Both the position numbers and the translations under genes were made by a program. Source: Panopea generosa (Eukaryota; Mollusca; Bivalvia; Adapedonta; Hiatellidae). From it: a stretch of 64,000 bases of DNA. Below the pieces are notes generated by a model, which made no database searches, was not told where the DNA came from, and was given only the letters and a program-made list of their open reading frames with translations. The stretch is taken from the NCBI GenBank assembly GCA_029582155.1, contig CM055897.1:12328482-12392481 (forward strand). Reading direction: 5' to 3'. Positions 22,630 through 34,383 of this stretch are shown here, in pieces; within the stretch, counting starts at the first letter, position 1; the number at the start of each line of letters is the position of its first letter.

Positions 22630-22906
22630 AAATGGATAGAAATTGTGCTTTAAAAGTCAATAAAAAAGTTTGGATAGCTGCAATTCTGAGTAAGTTGGAC
22701 AGCAAACTTTTTTTTTAAGGACAGTCGAAGTTAATGACAATGTTGTGATTGCTTCTGTTAGTGTTCATAATACAGATTTTATTTATCGTACATTTCAGAG
22801 ATGTTGAAGAATGCTCAATACAGAGTGTATGCTGTTTTAAGAAAAGTTTATGCTCAACTAAAATCCACTTTAATATAGTCAAATTTACAATTAAAATGTA
22901 TTACAG
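22630..22906. other. Non-coding; upstream of the Myb/SANT-like exon
   Basis: No supported exon. The N-terminal SANT helices expected upstream of 22907 were not found here. Confidence 0.4.
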
Positions 22907-23052
22907 CCAAAGAAAAGATAGATGGTTTAAAGAAGACAAAGACGAGGGTTGCCCAAAACTACCAGACCCTATACCATGCCAACAACTAGCGATTGATGGC
23001 ATGGGCGATAGGCCTCAAATGACTGGTAAACAGCTTGGGCTTGATACAATGG
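22907..23052 (+). CDS. Myb/SANT-like Harbinger partner protein, internal exon
   Basis: A 146-base exon between acceptor TGTATTACAG and donor ATGG|GTAATT. It encodes a linker rich in Pro and charge with LPDPIPCQQLAIDGMGDRPQ and then MTGKQLGLDTM. It resembles the linker between the SANT domain and C-terminal coiled coil of Myb/SANT-like proteins of PIF/Harbinger elements, typically a Gly/Pro-rich run followed by a short conserved Gly-Asp motif. It ends in phase 1, which fits the next exon at 23937. These proteins bind DNA and help bring the transposase to the nucleus and to element ends. The N-terminal SANT exon is not located, so the gene may be partial. Confidence 0.5.
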
Positions 23053-23154
23053 GTAATTATAGTCACTTATTCAGTCGAAACATTTATAATCCAATTCATT
23101 AATTTCCTACAAATTCCTATTTTTTATTCATTAATTTAAATATATGGTTTATCC

Positions 23155-23300
23155 GGTTTTATTGGTGGTGGAAGGACAACATGTATGAATGAATCTGTCT
23201 AGAACCACCTTCCTTCTGCAAGTAGCTGGCAAACTTTCTGGCACTCAAACCTATAACCTTACCAGAGTTGCATTATACCACTCAACCACAGAGGAAACTT
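23155..23300 (-). mobile_element. Diverged SINE family 1 fragment
   Basis: Contains CCTTCTGCAAGTAGCTGGCAAACTTT-type sequence (in parts) and a decayed B box and A box at its high end. Confidence 0.6.
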
Positions 23301-23936
23301 TAGTTTATATACGTATTAAAAATAATAACAATATGAAAGTGCTTTCATATTTGGAATCTTGTAGGAAAGAAAGAAAAACTAGTTGTAAATGTAGTTCTGT
23401 GTGTATTTATATTCTTTTTTATACATAAATCCGACATGATCAAGATAGTAGGTTTGAAGAAGATTCCAAGGAACAATGGTATCTACCAGCTAACTAAAAC
23501 CATATTAAAAATTGAAGTATGTTTAATCTTTACAAGATACAATAAATTCTAAACCACAAGACATCAAACTGTAGATGAAACTGCACATAATAATTCTATG
23601 ATAAATATATATACTAAGTAGGACTTGGAATGACCATTTATCTGGTTTGTTTATCCAGATGAAGACTTGCCTGCAGTCCTCAGACTTGATGATTCTAACG
23701 GTATGTTTTATTGCCATGTGTAAATTCTATTATAAAAGTGGTTATACATGTACTTAACAGAAAACTATAATTTTAGTATTTTTGTTATGGACAGTTCATT
23801 GTTAAACCCATTGCTGAGGCATAATTTAGCTTTTAAATGACACCATTACACCTGATAGTTGAAAAAAAAAAGTAAATTAATTGGTGTTCTACAACATCTA
23901 ATACTTGTTTTAAAATAAGTTTATTTATAATTATAG

Positions 23937-23987
23937 TTTCAACAAACGAAGATACATGTGGAGAAAACATTGTTAAAAAAAATAGCA
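23937..23987 (+). CDS. Myb/SANT-like partner protein, small exon
   Basis: A 51-base exon between acceptor TTATAATTATAG and donor AGCA|GTAAGTAG, phase 1 on both sides. It encodes STNEDTCGENIVKKNS. It is supported mainly by phase agreement with the exons at 22907-23052 and 25113. Confidence 0.5.
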
Positions 23988-24235
23988 GTAAGTAGACAAA
24001 TTATTGTCAGTCATTCATTGACCCATCATGTTTTCATGAGCACTTTGGGACCTTATGGAAGATCAGCTGAATAAATCTTCTCTTCAATTTAAGCTGTATA
24101 GTACTGCCCTATTCTATGAATTATTTACAAAATATGGTGTGTGTTTTTATTGATTAAGCTAGCTGTATAGGCAATATCCTGATGGAAACATATACCTGTA
24201 CCATTTTGCAGGTATTTTCACCTTTCAGTTTCCCT

Positions 24236-24386
24236 TACTGTTGGAGTCGGACTGAGTAGAACCATCATCCTTCTGCAAGTAACTGGAAACTTTCTCCCAT
24301 AAAGTTTTTGGAGCGAGAGAGGACTCAAACCTACTACCTTAGTGGTGAGAGGCAAGTGATCTTGAGACAGCGCCTTAGATCATGGA
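24236..24386 (-). mobile_element. SINE family 1, diverged copy
   Basis: Shares GCAAGTAACTGGAAACTTTC, AAAGTTTTTGGAGCGAG and GATCTTGAGACAGCGCCTTA with the full copies. A short fragment of family 2 (GCTAACAGACCATCA) follows at 24405-24450. Confidence 0.75.
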
Positions 24387-24764
24387 GGAGAATATTAAGC
24401 TCAAATGTTATGCCATCCAGGGCTAACAGACCATCATTTAAAAATCAGCAGTGAGAGAAGAACATAATAACATGAAAAATAGTGTATCAATCTTTGTTAA
24501 ATTAAAACTTTAACAATAAACATGTGCAAAGCATACACTGATACATGATAATAAGTAAAATATATTGCCACATGTCCTTTAAATGTAGACAATAAAATAC
24601 TGCATTGAATAATGGCATGAATTACTCCACAGATTGGATGATCTCTTGATAAACAATCTCTATTACTAGTTATTCTCAGAAAACAAAACAAACAAAAAAT
24701 TCAATCAAGCTCTGGGCTTGTCTTGCAATCTAATTAAAATAAATAAGTATCAAACCAACATAAA

Positions 24765-24768
<4 letters not shown>

Positions 24769-24809
<41 letters not shown>

Positions 24810-25049
24810 AATGGGGTTTAACGCCATTTTCAACACATTTCAGGTTATATATGGCATATCCAGTTTTACTGGTGGAGGAAGACCTCAGACTGAGTCAGAC
24901 TGAGTAGAACCACCGTCCTTCCGCAAGTAACTGGAAACTTTCTCACATAAAGTTTTTGGAGCGAGCGGGACTCGAACCTACGACCATAGCGGTGAGAGGT
25001 AAATGATCTTGAGACGGCGCCTTAGACCACTCGGCCACGGAGGACCCCT
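24769..25049 (-). mobile_element. tRNA-Leu-like SINE, family 1, full length, perfect 12-bp duplication
   Basis: Reverse-complement copy of 21347-21608: a ~40-base T run (poly(A) of the minus strand), GAATGGGGTTTAACGCC, body, then the B and A boxes. It is flanked by AACATAAAATAT at 24757-24768 and 25050-25061. It sits in an intron of the Myb/SANT-like gene. Confidence 0.92.
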
Positions 25050-25112
25050 AACATAAAATATACAAAAATAAGACGGTTTGTACATTGCAATGATTTTCTT
25101 CTTAAATTTCAG

Positions 25113-25444
25113 GAAAAAGACAAAGAAGTCCTGATTACAGGCAGCTGGAAAAAGAAAATTTGACCAAGGAGAATAAAAAACTTGACAAACAACTTGAAAA
25201 ATTGGACAAGGAAATTATAAAAATAAATGGTGAAATTGAACTTACAAACGTACAAAAAATTTATTACATGGCTAAAATACAGAAAGAATTTGGATTTAAT
25301 TTTGTCAACATTACTGCACTTAGATGGAATATGTTAGGATTTTTTTTTTTTAAAATTGGCTTAAAACATGTTTTACCAATATATATATATATACTCAATG
25401 AACCTGGATGTCTATTTAAACATTCAAAAATAATATATTTTTAA
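25113..25444 (+). CDS. Myb/SANT-like partner protein, C-terminal coiled-coil exon
   Basis: Begins after acceptor TTAAATTTCAG. The spliced codon with the previous exon (A + GA) gives Arg, leading into KRQRSPDYRQLEKENLTK and then a Lys/Glu/Leu-rich helix with a heptad-like pattern ending IYYMAKIQKEFGF. This matches the C-terminal coiled coil seen in Harbinger Myb/SANT-like proteins. Residues after about EFGF (from about 25300) look less protein-like and the last 40 may be read-through. The gene converges on the HARBI1-like exon ending at 26145. Confidence 0.55.
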
Positions 25445-26144
25445 TAGGTGTTTCCTAATCTGGGCTACACACTTAGGTTAGACTTAATAGATTTCCCTTA
25501 ATAGATTACCCACTTAAAATTGTAACATATTTTGTGATGTTAAATGAGTCCCATGGTAGCATTTTGAATCCAATTTGATCCATTATAAAGGTTTTCACAT
25601 AGTAAAAATGGTTTCATTTTAGAAATAGTCAGAATGTTGATGTGAATGCCATAGAGTAGTAATAGAGTGTCGTCTATTTTTAGAAAGCGGATTTTGTTTA
25701 CCATTCCTTTTATAACATTAATTTTGTCACGTTTCGATATACTAAACCATTCGGATTTAAAAATCTTTTTCTCAAAAACCAACAAGACTCTTTTACATAA
25801 GTATATCCAAGTATTTATAAATGAATATGTCAAAGCTCAAATGGTTGAAGAATAAAAAAAAAAATAACTAGTTTTTATTAGTGATGGGCAACCGGAAATA
25901 TTTTTGAATATGAAGAACTTTATATAAAAAAAGTTAAAATGCTTGCATTCATTACAAATTAATCAATTTGATTCTGCTAGTTTTAACAGTTTTAAACTTT
26001 GATCTAAGATATATGATTGATTGAGAAGAGAAAAAAAATTGGGATAGAGAGAGGGTATAATTCTATTTTCAACACATTTCAGGTTCTATATAGCATATCC
26101 AGTTTTACTGGTGGAGGAAGAATATGTAATAACAATTATTACAA
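25445..26144. other. Convergent intergenic region; SINE fragment at 26060-26121
   Basis: No gene. 26060-26121 is the 3' part of SINE family 1 (minus): TTTCAACACATTTCAGGTT and CCAGTTTTACTGGTGGAGG. Confidence 0.6.
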
Positions 26145-26512
26145 TTATGAAAAATGGTTTGCACAAATGTGATTCCTAATTGCCTGTCCATCACCTTGTA
26201 AAGGCACCTGATGTACAGGCCCATCATTCACTTCTTCATCTTCTGGAGGAAGAATGTCGCCTTCCTGAATTCCAACGTTGTGCAAGACTGCACAAGCAAC
26301 AACAATTATAGCAGCTTTTTTGGGCTTTACTCTGTGCAGACAGCTAAAATGTCTTTTTAAAATACCAAAGGTTTGCTCTATCAAAACGCGAGTCCTACAT
26401 AGAGAGTTGTTTGATCTAATCTGGCTGTTGTTTCTTGTCGAGTTGTAGGGCATCATTAAAAATGGCATGCATGGGTATCCTGAATCCCCAAGGAGGAGTC
26501 CATCATGACTGC
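26145..26512 (-). CDS. HARBI1-like: HARBI1-like (PIF/Harbinger) transposase, C-terminal exon
   Basis: Starts after acceptor ATGTATTTTCAG and ends at a stop at 26145. It encodes the second half of the DDE nuclease: GLLLGDSGYPC (second catalytic Asp), LMMPY, and CRTRVLIEQTFGILKRHF (catalytic Glu), then VVACAVLHN. These motifs and their spacing are diagnostic of the HARBI1/DDE_Tnp_4 family, which cuts element DNA at the ends. No frameshift or stop interrupts the exon. It follows, in gene order, the exon at 34496-34384, but an exon of about 35-40 residues expected between them was not found. ATG at 26526-26528 is intron read-through. Confidence 0.88.
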
Positions 26513-26570
26513 CTGAAAATACATGCATATATTAATGTAACTTAACAGATCTTTCATATCATATAAAAGC

Positions 26571-26705
26571 CAGACCTGATTAGCTCAGTCAGTAGCACAT
26601 CTGACTATCAATCCAGTGGTTGCGAGTTTGAAGCCTCGCAAAGCAAGTCTCCATGACGATTGATATACATCATTATGTCTTGTTATCTTTCGTCTTTCAC
26701 TTGCA
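26571..26705 (+). mobile_element. SINE family 2, tRNA-like head and part of body
   Basis: GATTAGCTCAGTCAGTAGCAC (A box, in parts) and GGTTGCGAGTTTGAAGCC (decayed B box), then GATTGATATACATCATTATG. Confidence 0.65.
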
Positions 26706-26823
26706 TATTTTTTTATTGTGAATTCCCCAGCACTTGTGTTCATCAGGGCCTCATGGCAGATGGTATAGTTCATATAACTTTTAACATTTAGATAAAGTCT
26801 TCATTACTAATGTTATTATTTAA

Positions 26824-28702
26824 ACCCCAAACTTTTCTATAAAAAGAAATGGGAGGAGCCTAATTTCAAATGGTGGCTCTTTTTGCAACAATGTTGAATT
26901 GGGAGATGTTTTTCTGTAAAACATAGTAACAAATATGTCATTATTTTCAAAAAGAAGTGCATTTGTAGGGACATATTTTTTCTTTATAAAAATGCCCTTT
27001 ATTCACAAAAGCTCCCAGAAACAAAGTAGTAGTAGTCCTTACAAAATTGAAATATCAAGGAAAATTTGCTAAATATTTGAATTTTGAACCCCGTTTGACC
27101 CTTGTCACGTGGTGTAAACAGCAACACTTGCTTGGAGATGTGTATAACCTACTTGTGAGGAGCCATGCAGTGTTTGATATCTCAGAGTAGAATAATGTTT
27201 CAGTTTGTGAATTACATGTTTAGGAAGATCAATCTTCATAATATTTCTGCCTTTTTCATATACATGTATAAACAAATGATTATACATTGTAGTTTATGGC
27301 TTATCTCAGATACATGCATACTTGCTTTTTTATTTGGATGTCAATAAGTTACAATTCACACTTAACTTGGCTGATCATTGTTTTAAATCCCATAATTCAC
27401 AATAGCTTCCTTTTGGAAATAACTTTTAGTTTTGTGTTTTAGCAAATGAAATGTCATTTTATTGTTTATACAGTTCTTATGTCACAGCCTCCAATTAAAA
27501 ACACTTAGTGCTATATAGGTGGCCTTGGGTGTTTGTGTATGAACCATGTACTAGGTTCAGAACACAAATTGGCATAATTAAGATCTTGGTTGGTTTAATA
27601 TTCTTTGCTTTTTTTTCTTACATAATGAAGTAGGAACCAAACTCCTACATTTGAAAACATATTCCAATATTGTCTGTATCTACGTTTTGGTAAATGACTG
27701 TTTCTTTGATTAGGAAATGAAAATTCACCTAGCCAAAACTGATGTTGAAATGTTATTAACGGACATGAAACAATATCCATAATTGTTCTACAGGAATGTA
27801 TTTATTTTCATCATCATCATCATCAGCATCATAATCACTTCCCCACTTTCCCCATCTGTGCCTCAATTTTTGTCCTGAATGCCATCTGACAATAAATATT
27901 CCTTTAAGTTCTGTGTCTAACTATAGTTATTTTCATCAACATTAATTGACCAGTCTGGTGAAACTAAATGATCTTGAAATCACACTCATTATAATCAAAT
28001 AAATGAAATAATATACGAAAAATAAACGAACCTAAATGGAATGGGTCATTCTATTATGTTAAAGGGGTTTCTGTATTTTCAATCTTTTTATGTTTTGTCT
28101 CACAAATAATTGTTTGTCCTTTACTTGTGTCCAAGCAATTTATTTACAATTCATTACAACATGTATGCCTGTTTGATATAAGTCCATAATAAATACGATA
28201 AACCATTTTTCATAAATAGTTTTATTCTCTCTCAGTAAATAATGTACTAATCCATGGAACTTGACCCAAATAATTTCACTTTATCTCTTTGATCATGACC
28301 AGAGATGTGTTATATGTAGCCCAGCATGAAACTGTAAATTGGATGTATCTAATTAGCAATTTTGTTTATTATGCATGCAGATAAGATGTCCATTGTAATA
28401 TATTTGAGTGCTGTGTTTGCTGTACTTAATCTGGGGAAACCTTTATTTTAATCCATAATACTGAGGAACCTGAATGTACAATAAACATTGTTGCTTAGAT
28501 TAACTTCCATAATATCAATCAATTATATTTACAAGAAATTCAGTGTGTATTAACTTGCAATAGGCAGTATCATCTATGGCTATGCTGGTAGTTACAGCTT
28601 ATGTTGGACATGAGTATTATCAAATAACTGTAGTAAACTTGTCGGCTGCTAGTGATAAGCCCCGCCTATAATACTGTGTGTAGGAGCTACCGGCGATGGG
28701 CC
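26824..28702. mobile_element. 1.9-kb non-autonomous element, copy B
   Basis: Near-identical to 1895-3824 with small indels: about 70 bases missing near 28020 and about 43 extra near 28125-28165. Flanked by TTTAA at 26819-26823 and 28703-28707. Same orientation as copy A. It lies in the HARBI1-like gene's intron region. Short frames (27595-27780 minus and its copy-A match 2639-2863) are conserved only because the whole element is; no domain recognised. Confidence 0.85.
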
Positions 28703-28707
28703 TTTAA

Positions 28708-29140
28708 CTCATCCAATTATCATTGCCACTACTTCAGAGGTAGTCTACAAAAAAAAATCAACTAGAAATGCCTTAAAGACGTTTCTTCGAGTAAGTTCTA
28801 GCGCGGAGATTTTTTTTAAATTTTGCATACAACTACTTTGAAGTAAGACAAGTTTAAAACACTAAAAAAAAATATAGGTCCCCATGCTTGTTTTTTTGCT
28901 ATGACTATTTTTAAACTACACCGTTTTACATTTTTTAAAGAAAAAACAGCAAATTGGTGTAAGTTATAAATCTTGTTTAATTTACTAACAAAGTGATATA
29001 TTTCAACAAAATATTGTTGTCACTCATGTAACAAAAGATAAAGTATCTAAAACAGAAAAAGTCATGATGCTCTTTTGAGTTTCACATTTCATACAGTAAT
29101 TTTCATAAATTTCTACGATTATAGAATTTGCCGTTAACGA
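28708..29140. other. Non-coding; nothing seen
   Basis: AT-rich, with a fragment near 28878 related to the ~180-bp repeat that follows. Confidence 0.4.
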
Positions 29141-29860
29141 TGAATTTTTACACTAATTTAAAAATAAAAAAAGTTCTAATGCCGAGAATTGTTTCATTCT
29201 TTCTACAAAGAGGCACCATAACAAACTATATCAGAAAATAAAATAAAAAATATATGTCCCCATGCTTGTTACTAAGGGCTGTTCCATTTAAACATACATC
29301 CCACCCATGGACGGCAAAATAATAAACCTCTAAGGTGGGAGGGTTTTTCAAAATAGGGGGCCTGATAAAATGAATTAAACATATAAAGGGAGAGGGTCCA
29401 ATTTCAAAGTGCCTTCCATGGGTGGGTTGTATGTTTAAATGGAATAGCCCTAAGTTACAGTGCTTAATGTTACCTCCCTTTTCATAAAATGGCCGTAAAC
29501 GATGCATTTTGACACTAATTCAATAATAAAAAAAGTTCTAATGCAGAGAATTGTTTCATTCTTTCTACAAAGAGGCATTATTACAAACTATATCAGAAAA
29601 ATAAAATAAAAAATACAGGTCACCATGCTTGTTACAAAGTTACAATGCTAAATGTTACCTCCCCTTTTCATAAAATGGCTGCAATCGATGCATTTTCACA
29701 CCAATTCAATAAAAAAAAATGTTCTACATAGAGAATTGTTTCATTCTTTCTACAAAGAAGCACAACAACAAACAATATCATGAAATAAAATAAAAAATAC
29801 ATGTCACCTTGCTTGTTACCAAGCTACAGTGCTAAATGTTAACTTCCCTTTTCATAAAAT
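29141..29860. repeat. ~180-bp tandem repeat, three units, interrupted by a MITE
   Basis: GAATTGTTTCATTCTTTCTA recurs at about 29187, 29548 and 29729. The first spacing (361) equals one unit plus the 175-bp MITE and its duplication; the second is 181. CATGCTTGTTAC and ACCTCCC-TTTTCATAAAATGG recur in each unit. Confidence 0.8.
29276..29450. mobile_element. 175-bp PIF/Harbinger-type MITE
   Basis: Starts GGGCTGTTCCATTTAAACAT and ends, on the other strand, GGGCTATTCCATTTAAACAT; the inverted repeats run about 35 bp with few mismatches. Flanked by TAA at 29273-29275 and 29451-29453. A 3-bp TWA duplication with GGG/GGC-starting ends is typical of PIF/Harbinger. No coding capacity. Confidence 0.85.
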
Positions 29861-29880
29861 GGCCTAAAATTGTCAAAATT

Positions 29881-31061
29881 GTGAAAATTATCTGTTGTAA
29901 TTTTTATAAATGAAGTTTCATTGCAGAAGTTACTTTCATATTTCTAAATGATGCACTAAATAGCAATTATAATATTTGTAATTTATAATGTAATTACTGT
30001 TTAATTGCTTTTATACATTTCATATATACTGGGTAATTGATGAACATCAATAGTTGTAAAAGTTTGAAATGTTAGAGGCCTAGTGGTAAAACCATGTACT
30101 GTCAATCAAGGTTGGATCACCAGTGACCTGCTACTCAACATAATATCTTCAGAGTTTTATCTACGAGTCCATTCAAGTCATTTTTTCTGGTATTTATCTT
30201 GGCTATAGTAGTCGCACTGTCATCCATTATTATTACATTAATTTGAAATTTTTATTCCTGTACTGGGCTACTTCCAACTTTAATCTTTGAATTGTCATTA
30301 AAATTTTAGAACATTGCCTGGTGAACTGGTAGTGATTGTTCTTAATTTTTCAGAATATGTGCATTTCCTAGTCTTCTGGATAAACATCATATGTTTTTCG
30401 AATACTTTTTGTTAACATGGTCCCAGTATCTGATTTACTGTCACAATCCATTCTTCTGGCAACACATATTGTAATAAACTGGCCTGGTCCTGGTGTACTA
30501 CTTGACTGACTTCATCACTGAAAATTAAAGGAAGCTTATATGAGATAAAGAAATAAATGACAATGTTTGTATGTAAGCTTAATTTACATCATCACCAGTT
30601 TCCCATTTGGGTGATGCACCCAGAAGAGTGAACAGTTTAGACTTTTTAGGTTTGTGGGGGATAGTGCAGGAAACAAATATCAGGTGAAACCTAATCATAT
30701 GTTTCACCTGATTCTTTTGCTTGGTGTATAGCACCATCATAAAAGTCCTCAGTTTAAAGTCCCATCTGAATGACAGTTAGCACTGTAAGTTAGCCAGCCT
30801 CAGGTATTAAACTCTCAACCCTGAGCTAAAAGTATCGTGCTCTACTGACTGAGCTCATCGGTCTGGCTTAAAAAAACGACAATGTATTTTAATAAAACAG
30901 CACAATATATGGGTATAGTTTGACAACTCAAGGGCTATAACTGAGCAGCAATTCCTGTTATGATATCTATGTTCAAACCATTGAACAAAATCTTATGGTT
31001 ATAAACTTGCATACATGTGGACATTTTTTTACTGAATGAAACTGTTATATTATGTAACAAG
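29881..31061. other. Non-coding; tRNA-like SINE fragment at 30790-30868
   Basis: No supported gene. 30790-30868 (minus) has GAGCTCAGTCAGTAGAGCAC on the minus strand and a decayed B box. Confidence 0.5.
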
Positions 31062-31260
31062 CAGTCAAGGGGTTGCAAGCTCAAATCCTCACTTGGCCAG
31101 TCTCTGTGATGATTTAAATATATGCAAATTCCAACATTGTGTCTCATGTTCATTCATCTTTAATCACTGATTCAAGTGGGAAAGTTGTTAGTTATTTGCA
31201 CGGATATTTGGTGTGCCAAACAAGTAGTCACAGGTTTGATCCCCCTCAGATCATCTGTTG
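31062..31260 (+). mobile_element. SINE family 2, diverged copy
   Basis: Decayed B box (TTGCAAGCTCAAATCC), then TGTGTCTCATGTTCATTC and TGATTCAAGTGGGAAAG as in the other copies. A second B-box-like GGTTTGATCCCC lies at about 31231. Confidence 0.55.
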
Positions 31261-31601
31261 TGCTCATGATTATTTTGTTGTAATCCATAGTAGAAATAAG
31301 CTGAAACGGTTAAATTACATTAATAATTACCATTGGCTCCTTTTGACGATTTTCACTCTTTCATTTAGTGTTTCTGTACACGTTGTCTATGTCACGATAT
31401 TGATTGTCTCTTCATAGTTAATGAAACCACTACAGGTATTTAAAGCACTGACATCTCAATCCATCTGTAACCTGAGCCTCTGTTTAGCATTCCTGAAATG
31501 TGTTGAATAGTTTCTTATTTTCATAATTCATGTAACAATTTAAACACAGAACATGACGGTGAATAAATTTATTTTTAACATTTACTCAATGTAAGAATAC
31601 T

Positions 31602-31822
31602 GTTCGAATCCCCGCCTGGCAACAGTCTCCAGGATGATAGATATAGAGCATTATGTCTCTTTATCAATCGTCTCTCACCACTGATTCAAGTGGGAAAGCT
31701 ATCAGTTACTTGCAGAGATGGGGTGTGCTCAAATACTGGTTAATTCCAGGAAACAGTGGTTAGGTGATCGTCTGTTAGCCCTCGATGGCATGAAAATGAT
31801 GTAAATATTCAACCAATGAATC
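31602..31822 (+). mobile_element. SINE family 2, head-truncated copy
   Basis: Begins inside the B box (GTTCGAATCCCCGCC), then the body through GATCGTCTGTTAGCCCTCG to a short tail. Confidence 0.8.
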
Positions 31823-33429
31823 ACTTTTATAGTTGTTCATCTCTAGAAATCATAAATTAAGTTATCGTTTTATGTGATACATTAATATTAATCAGTGAGT
31901 TATGATAAAGCATCCACTAACCTTATACTCAATTGCTTTGTGTTGATGTCAAATGATATTGGACTTTTCCTGTTTAATCGATGTGTCTTGTTTGATTCCA
32001 CTGTTCTTATACTTCCACATATACAGTTTATGTATAACGTTGACCCATATAAGTGTCTTCCATAGTGTCCTTCAATACCAAACTTTTACATGCATCAGGT
32101 CAGCTAAATTTCAAAATTCAAAATTTATTCTTCCTTGTCTCCATCCCGGTATGAATAATATTGTTTCAGGTAAATTCATTATGTATTCAGCGCTTTGGAA
32201 CAAATTCACAAATGATCCATATCCGAAAAATGAGTTATCCGAAATGTTACCACTACGAGTATTGATTATATTTTCGTAGTTGTTTCTTCGACTTCGTTAT
32301 GAACAAGCACTTCTGGTGATTTAGAAGGAAACACAATATACTCTTCCGTGCTTTTCGGTCGCTTCCTTGACAAAATTTACATTTCTGACATCTCGAAATG
32401 AAAATACTTCGCTTTGTAAATATCCTAATGCGACTCGACTTTTAATTAACCAAATGGCGACATTAGACCCCGAAACTGAAAGTAACAGAAAGGAATTATG
32501 CGCGTAGCGATGCGCAGTAACAACCCGCAGAAATGTCTTTAAATGATTTAAATGGATACACATCCACACTGTTTCTAAGATTTATAATTTATTATATTTT
32601 GGCATGTTTAAATGGAATCTATCGTGTTCCCCTGATGTACTCTCTATAAATAGCTATAAATATGGCAATATGTGTGATTCAGAATATAATATAAAGGCAT
32701 GATATAATAGAAAAAATGTTTTTATCCAAGTTTAAGATTTTTATAGACTATAGATCTATGATTATATGTTAATAAAAATTGTTTAAAAAATTTAAATAGT
32801 CAGTAAATAACAACATATAATTTATTTTATCCTATAACTTAAAGAATGCAGCATTTTGTTTTTGAGATATCAAAATTTCCTGGGTGTGTGTAGGGGACAC
32901 TCCCTCCTACTCTCTGATTCTCCATGTCTTGGCTCCAAGTGCATGAGGTTACAGTTAAAATCTTTTGAATATATCCTCAGCAGGGAAGTTCAAGAGCTGT
33001 TTTTGAACCAGTTCTAGAACAGTTCATGAACAGAAAATGACAAATTCAAGAAATGAATCATCGAACAGTTCACATAAGTCTATTCAGTCATAAGAAAAGA
33101 TGTTTTTTTGTCAATTTCTCTTAAACAGATTTAGTAAAGAAGGCCCCATCCCCAGGAACAAACCATGAGACCTAGGATCATGAAATTTCCAAATGATATA
33201 ATAATAATGTTTTAACAAATGCAGCATTTATTACATATTTCACATACCATTTTCAAAAAAACTGCAAAGTTGACTTTCTCTGAAAACTCTGGCATCATGA
33301 ACGGACCCAGGCCATTTGTAAACACAGTTTGTTATTCTGAATCTGGAATCGCAAGACATCTGAAATCATGACATATATTATAACATGGTGTTGGTAATTA
33401 ATCACATATATCATCAAATAATAAGCTTG
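31823..33429. other. Non-coding; nothing supported
   Basis: AT-rich. Short frames on either strand (31953-32279 plus, 32321-32569 minus) have no recognisable domain or convincing splice context. Confidence 0.45.
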
Positions 33430-34016
33430 TACTTGCAACACATGACACATACATGTTGGGATGAACATGTACTTGCCATACTTGACACATGTATACATGT
33501 TGAGATGAATATGTACTGACTATACGTGACGCATACATGCTGTGATGAACATGTACTTACCATACAAGACACATACATGCTGTGATGAACATGGTCAGTC
33601 TGACTATATGTGACACATACATGTTGAGATGAACATGTTATTAGCATATGTGACACATACATATTGAGATGAACATGAACTGACCATATGTTACACATAC
33701 ATGCTGTGATGAACATGTACTGACCATACATGACACATACATGTTGAGATGAACATGTACTGACCATACATGACACGTACATGTTGAGATGAACATGTTA
33801 TTAGCATATGTGACACATACATGCTGTGATGAACATGTACTGACCATACATGACACATACATGTTGAGATGAACATGTACTGACCATACATGACACATAC
33901 ATGTTGAGATGAACATGTACTGACCATACGTGACACATACATGTTGAGATAGACATGTACTGACCATATGTGACACATACATGTTGAGATGAACATGTAA
34001 TTACCATATGTGCTAC
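33430..34016. repeat. 40-bp minisatellite, about 15 copies
   Basis: Units of about 40 bases with ACATGTACTGACCATA, TGACACATACATG and TTGAGATGA (or CTGTGATGA). Because 40 is not a multiple of 3, all three minus frames cycle through each other and stay open, giving four overlapping Cys/His/Met-rich frames that are not genes. Confidence 0.92.
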
Positions 34017-34328
34017 ACTACAAGGTTAGAGGCCTGGATAGAAAATTCCGTCCTGAGGGGAAACTGTTTTGGCCAAAACGAAACTATGTACAGTTATCCC
34101 AAGGGACAGATTTAACCGAAATTTAAGCCATTAACGATTCTTTTTATTTCCCAACTTTGGATAATTATTGAAATATCTAATCCTGTTCAAAATACAGATA
34201 CATGTATCCTTGTCCATTATGCAAGAAATACATGCGACGTATGTTTAGATGAACATCATGAGAAGTTGACATTATATATATTGTGGCTGTGATAATAAAT
34301 ATTAATTGTCTGTAATTTTAAATATACA

Positions 34329-34360
<32 letters not shown>

Positions 34361-34383
34361 CATTAATAACCAAAAATATATAC
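34017..34383. repeat. Non-coding with a (TG)n microsatellite
   Basis: TG dinucleotide run at about 34335-34360; otherwise nothing seen. Confidence 0.7.

Noticed and set aside
30350-30520. Minus-strand open segment after a fair acceptor, considered as the missing HARBI1 exon
   Set aside because: Its translation lacks the expected family motifs (a Cys-Asp start and a Trp-Pro-Gly-Ser core) and runs into stops.
32321-32569. 82-codon minus frame
   Set aside because: No domain, no supporting splice sites, and a competing frame of equal quality.
33414-34007. Four overlapping minus-strand frames rich in Cys, His and Met
   Set aside because: They are the three frames of a 40-bp tandem repeat with no stop codon; no start context or domain.
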